From the NCBI GenBank assembly GCA_021372615.1, contig JAJFUB010000142.1:1-32970 (forward strand): DNA of 32,970 nucleotides, given 5' to 3'. The notes under the pieces were generated by a model, which made no database searches, was not told the origin of the DNA, and worked only from the letters and a program-made list of their open reading frames with translations. This document shows, piece after piece, positions 29,863 through 32,970 of the stretch; positions within the stretch are counted from its first letter, which is position 1; each line of letters starts with the position of its first letter. The translations under genes and the position numbers were made by a program. Origin of the DNA: a bacterium. Its GTDB lineage: Bacteria; Armatimonadota; Zipacnadia; Zipacnadales; UBA11051.

Positions 29863-32571
29863 TCATCCTTCCCAATACGACTGCAACTCCAGGAAGTTGC
29901 ACAGGATCTCCTGGCCCGATGTGGCGCCCTCGGCGCCGTCGCTGATCACGACCGTCGCCGTGGGGCCTGTCGCACGGAAGGTGATGTTGTGCATGTTCAG
30001 GCCGGCCGGGTTCTTGGCGTTGAAAGGACCCACAGTGTGCGAGTAGCAGCTCTTGAAGGGGTACTGGAAGGTGTGGGCCGGGACGAGTTCCGCGCCCTGC
30101 ACTTCCACCCGCACCGGCAACACCGCCGACCGCGAGAGGCCCTTCTGCAGGTCTGTGTAGTCGGCGCTGATCATCTTGAGCGAGTACATGCGGCCCGGCT
30201 TCAGGCCCCGCGCCGTCTGCACGACACGGTTGGTCTGCCCCTCGACGCGCTTGAGCAGCAGGAAGTTGTCGCCCCGATGGGTCATGGGATAGCGCCCCTC
30301 CAGGAAGCTCAGGCCCGCCATGCTCCCGGTCGTGATGGCGCCGGGGGCAGCGGGATGTGCTTCCCAGCCGTCCAGGCCACGGTCGAAGTCCGGGTTCTGC
30401 AGGTGTGTCAGTTCGTAGGTGTCAGTGAGACGGTCGCCACGCCCCTCGATGCAGTAGTGGCGGTAGAGCTTGCCGGTCCAGCGGATGATCTCCTCCTCGG
30501 AGTAGGCCGACAGGTACGAAGTGACGCCGTACAGCCCAAACAGCGCCGGATCGTTCGCCAGGACGTTCATCTGCAGGTCCATGAAGGCTTTGTAGTCCAC
30601 CGCGGGGTCAATGTTGCAGCCCTCGGGCGGAGTGGAGATGAGGAAGCCCGTGACGATGAGCAACCGCGGCACAATGCCGGGCTGGGCCTTCGCCCATTCC
30701 TGAACGGTCGCGACCAGCGGGCCCTGGATGGCCGCCCGGGCGTCCACTTCCGTGTGCTCCTCGGGCAGGTAGCGCTCCAGCGCGCAGGCCCACCCGGCGT
30801 CGAGACAGGTCTGCGCAAACTCGCGGCTGGCCTGGGCCGGGTAGAGTGGCCCGCAGTAGGGGTAGAAGACCTTGCTCTTGAAGCGCGGATCGTCGCGCAG
30901 GCGCTTGAGGGCGGCGTGCCAGGACTGCCAGACGGGCTGGTCGCCGGCGCCGAACTCGTCCACGATCATGCCGTCCAGCAGGGCCTCGTCTACCCGGCCG
31001 TTCTTCTCCCACGCGGCGAAGACCTCATCGGCCGTGGGGACCTCGGGCTTACCCAGACCCGGCAGTGGTGTCTCGACGATCCAGCGCTTGCCCTGGCGCT
31101 TCCACTCGCCCCAGCGCTCGCGCTCCGTGTCGGCCCCGCGGCTGACTGCCAGGTTGATATTCGGCAGGATATGTTTCTGCAGGAACTCCCAGTCCGTCGG
31201 CCCGTAGGGCTTCAGTTGTGGGCCGCAGTCCACGCGGCAGTAGCCGATCTCGGGGATCGAGCGCACGACCACGCGGGCGGCCTTGCCTCCGCCCAGGCAG
31301 CGGATCACCAAGTCGTGCGGGCCCTTCCCGAGCCGCCGCATGGCCTCTGAGGGCGTCGCCGTCGCGCAGTCGTGGGTGAACAGCTTTGCGGTGTCACCGG
31401 CGTCGGGCACCGTAGCCTCGACCGAGCCGCCCTTCCCCGCTCCGGCCACCTGGACGTACACCCACCCCTCACGCGGGTTGGTGAAGCGAATCCGTGTGTC
31501 CTTGCTGATGTTGCTGACGTTGCGCAGCTCGCTGACGAAGTTGTTGAGCACCTTGATGTTGGGGTCGGTGGTGGCCCACGACGGGGGCTTCGGCCAGTTC
31601 ACCGTCACACTTGCCGGGAGGCCAAGGGCGCCCTTCGCGGTGACGGCGACGGCTGTGAGCGTGTAGGCGCCCGGCTTGAGGCTCTCGGCCTTCAGGACGG
31701 CGGTGGTCCGGGCGTAGCTCTCCATACCGGGGAGGCGCTGCTGGACCACCGGGCTTCGGCCACCGGCCGGGGTGAGGGCCAGTTGCAGGGCGGTGCCCGC
31801 CGGAACCTCGCCCAGGCCGCGCAGGTCGAGACGGGCGATGATCTGCCGGGCGGCATACGCGGCGACGGCGGTCATCTCGACCCGGTGGGTCAAGTTGGTG
31901 GTGAGGTAGGCGTGATGCACCTCCTCGGCCGACAACGCCCGGTCGTAGACCTGGACCTCGTCAATCAGCCCGCAGAACGTCTTGCCCTTCGTCCACTGGG
32001 TGGAGCCCTTGCTGGTGCCCAGGAAGAAGCTCTCGGTCGCGGGGATCTTCCCCGCCTTGCCCTGCACCGAGCCGGCTAGCTCGCCATCTACGTACAGGCG
32101 CATCAGGCCGTCGCCGTACGTACCGACCACGTGGTGCCACGCCCCGGGCGTGACGGGGGCCTTGACGTTGACCTCGCTGTTCCCGGTGTACCACCAGACC
32201 TTCCCATCAGTGTAGTAGGTCAGGCCGTAGTTGTGGTAGGCCTTGCCGGCAATCCCGGGCTCACCCACGGCCGGGATCTTCTCCGGGCGTACCCAGACGG
32301 CCAGGGAAATGGCCTGTTCGGGCGCCAGGGCCGGGGCGGGCGGGCACTCCACGAAGTCGTCCACCCCGTCGAAGCTCAGGCACCAGCCGTCACCGTTCTT
32401 GACCCACGCGGCCCCGTGGATCGTCGCCGTCAGGCCCACGACGGTGTCCCTGGTGGTGGTGCCAGAACCCTCATCGCACTTGAAGTCCGCCAGCAGGCCC
32501 TGTTGGGCCAGACACGGCAGGGCCAGGATCAGGGGAAGCACGACAGCCAGCACGAGCCGACAGACGCGCAT
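29863..32571 (-). CDS. secreted LamG-domain protein with glycosidase-like centre
   Basis: 902-aa protein with a signal peptide (residues 1-23, LVLAVVLPLILALPCLAQ). Residues about 25-210 are a LamG/concanavalin-like domain (DFKCDEGSGTTTRD, LSFDGVDDFVECP, WHHVVGTYGDGLMRLYVDG, IDEVQVYDRALSAEEV), usually carbohydrate binding. A beta-rich linker follows. Residues about 430-720 look like a TIM-barrel glycosidase: DGMIVDEFGAGDQPVW, VFYPYCGPLY and FGLYGVTSYLSAY, in which D/E of VDEFG could be catalytic. The last 180 residues, starting NPDFDRGLDGWEAH, resemble a carbohydrate-binding module. ATG at 32571 is supported by AAGGAGG 9 nt upstream. Activity and substrate unknown. Confidence 0.82.
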   Translation of the reverse strand: MRVCRLVLAVVLPLILALPCLAQQGLLADFKCDEGSGTTTRDTVVGLTATIHGAAWVKNGDGWCLSFDGVDDFVECPPAPALAPEQAISLAVWVRPEKIPAVGEPGIAGKAYHNYGLTYYTDGKVWWYTGNSEVNVKAPVTPGAWHHVVGTYGDGLMRLYVDGELAGSVQGKAGKIPATESFFLGTSKGSTQWTKGKTFCGLIDEVQVYDRALSAEEVHHAYLTTNLTHRVEMTAVAAYAARQIIARLDLRGLGEVPAGTALQLALTPAGGRSPVVQQRLPGMESYARTTAVLKAESLKPGAYTLTAVAVTAKGALGLPASVTVNWPKPPSWATTDPNIKVLNNFVSELRNVSNISKDTRIRFTNPREGWVYVQVAGAGKGGSVEATVPDAGDTAKLFTHDCATATPSEAMRRLGKGPHDLVIRCLGGGKAARVVVRSIPEIGYCRVDCGPQLKPYGPTDWEFLQKHILPNINLAVSRGADTERERWGEWKRQGKRWIVETPLPGLGKPEVPTADEVFAAWEKNGRVDEALLDGMIVDEFGAGDQPVWQSWHAALKRLRDDPRFKSKVFYPYCGPLYPAQASREFAQTCLDAGWACALERYLPEEHTEVDARAAIQGPLVATVQEWAKAQPGIVPRLLIVTGFLISTPPEGCNIDPAVDYKAFMDLQMNVLANDPALFGLYGVTSYLSAYSEEEIIRWTGKLYRHYCIEGRGDRLTDTYELTHLQNPDFDRGLDGWEAHPAAPGAITTGSMAGLSFLEGRYPMTHRGDNFLLLKRVEGQTNRVVQTARGLKPGRMYSLKMISADYTDLQKGLSRSAVLPVRVEVQGAELVPAHTFQYPFKSCYSHTVGPFNAKNPAGLNMHNITFRATGPTATVVISDGAEGATSGQEILCNFLELQSYWEG

Positions 32572-32654
32572 CGTGGTGTCCTCCTTGGGGCGTGCTGGCA
32601 TGGCTTTCGCCGCCGGCGGCGGGCGCTCCTGCGCCCACTAGGGGGGCGCAGCTA

Positions 32655-32684
32655 TTGACAACCGGCGGGTGGGGCTGGCAAAAT
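32655..32684 (+). promoter_or_regulatory. candidate promoter for the terminal gene
   Basis: Perfect TTGACA (32655-32660), an 18-nt spacer and CAAAAT (32679-32684, 4/6). It lies in the 195-nt divergent region before the gene that starts at 32767 and would give a leader of about 75 nt. Confidence 0.5.
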
Positions 32685-32694
32685 GTTAGGATTG

Positions 32695-32742
32695 CGGTTC
32701 AGGAAACCGTCAAGAAGGCCGGGGGAGCTCGAACTTCCGGCC
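32695..32742 (+). other. structured leader of the terminal gene
   Basis: Two potential hairpins lie between the promoter and the ATG: CGGTT/AACCG (32695-32699 with 32705-32709) and GGCCGG/CCGGCC (32717-32722 with 32737-32742). They match no riboswitch class I can recognise. Confidence 0.3.
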
Positions 32743-32766
32743 ACGGCGTTTGTCTAAGAAGCAGAG

Positions 32767-32970
32767 ATGAAGAAGATGAATACGCTCAAGCGTGCGACCG
32801 TCGCGGTCGCATGCACAGTGATGATATGCCTTCTGGCTTGGCTGCCGGTGCTGGTCTACGGAGCCACGCCGCGGCCTGCTGCCCCCGCCCGGCCCGACAC
32901 CGGAGCGGCGACGGCGGCGGTCCCGTCCAATCCCCTCGTGGAAGCCCTCCCGCAGGCCTGGGGCAACCCC
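32767..32970 (+). CDS. exported protein, 3' end beyond the window
   Basis: The first 68 codons of a gene cut by the window end. It begins with an N-terminal signal peptide: basic MKKMNTLKR, a hydrophobic core VAVACTVMICLLAWLPVLV, and a likely cleavage after YGA. An Ala/Pro-rich stretch (PRPAAPARPDTGAATAAV) follows, typical of a linker at the start of a secreted or periplasmic protein. No domain is reached, so the function cannot be named. Two start codons are possible, ATG at 32767 or 32776. Divergent from the LamG gene, with a candidate promoter at 32655. Confidence 0.7.
   Translation, partial: MKKMNTLKRATVAVACTVMICLLAWLPVLVYGATPRPAAPARPDTGAATAAVPSNPLVEALPQAWGNP

Noticed and set aside
29749-31350. 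533-aa open frame on the plus strand
   Set aside because: Antisense shadow of the LamG gene; lacks motifs and a ribosome binding site.
32691-32766. Cyclic-di-GMP or other known riboswitch
   Set aside because: GGAAACC and GGCC segments look superficially similar, but the conserved GEMM core blocks are absent.

Overview
This is a GC-rich bacterial chromosomal segment, most likely from Armatimonadota or a close relative. The main support is the exported protein with a type IV pilin-like N-terminus followed by the [13 protein letters not shown]...LKQI...YTQDYDE pattern and a C-terminal H-X9-DG motif (positions 139-837), which I know chiefly from that phylum. Many large secreted proteins (LamG, DUF4838, FG-GAP, IPT and propeller types) and several Gfo/Idh/MocA oxidoreductases fit the same lifestyle. 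The phylum call is an inference. No rRNA, tRNA, CRISPR array, integrase or transposase gene was seen.

Layout. (1) 1-2189, minus strand: two tandem paralogous Cys-rich small proteins, then a well-formed cobalamin riboswitch (about 1040-1222) with an antiterminator/terminator platform (939-997), leading into the pseudopilin gene. (2) 2316-4133: a Gfo/Idh/MocA oxidoreductase converging on a decayed pseudopilin fragment, then a small exported Met/Gly-rich protein. (3) 4275-6475: an OmpR-type response regulator and its histidine kinase (ATGA overlap), divergent from that small exported gene. (4) 6690-18204, plus strand: ftsK/spoIIIE-type translocase, an orphan DNA methyltransferase overlapping rimO, a multi-winged-helix protein, a GHL15-like putative glycosidase, an FG-GAP protein and gltX. 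(5) 18368-20611: a secreted protein with PHP-like, IPT and propeller parts. (6) 20623-25168, minus strand: two Gfo/Idh/MocA proteins, a 97-aa membrane protein and a secreted propeller protein. (7) 25259-27157: a GT-C membrane glycosyltransferase. (8) 27254-32571, minus strand: a DUF4838 protein and a LamG protein. (9) From 32767 an exported protein begins and runs off the window.

The two most notable things are non-coding. First, a cobalamin riboswitch sits in front of a pseudopilin gene rather than a B12 gene. Second, at least seven large GC-rich palindromic elements occur, four between genes and three inserted in frame inside coding sequences (the methyltransferase once, the glycosyltransferase twice). 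Some share near-identical arms or an exact 25-nt core, and one is nested within another. They look like a non-autonomous, REP/MITE-like repeat system that coding sequences can absorb as short extra peptides.

How the genes work together: the central plus-strand block is housekeeping (chromosome segregation, ribosomal protein S12 modification, tRNA charging). The flanking blocks look like carbohydrate and envelope functions: secreted glycosidase-like proteins, sugar oxidoreductases and a membrane glycosyltransferase. All functional calls come from motif reading only; no database search was run.
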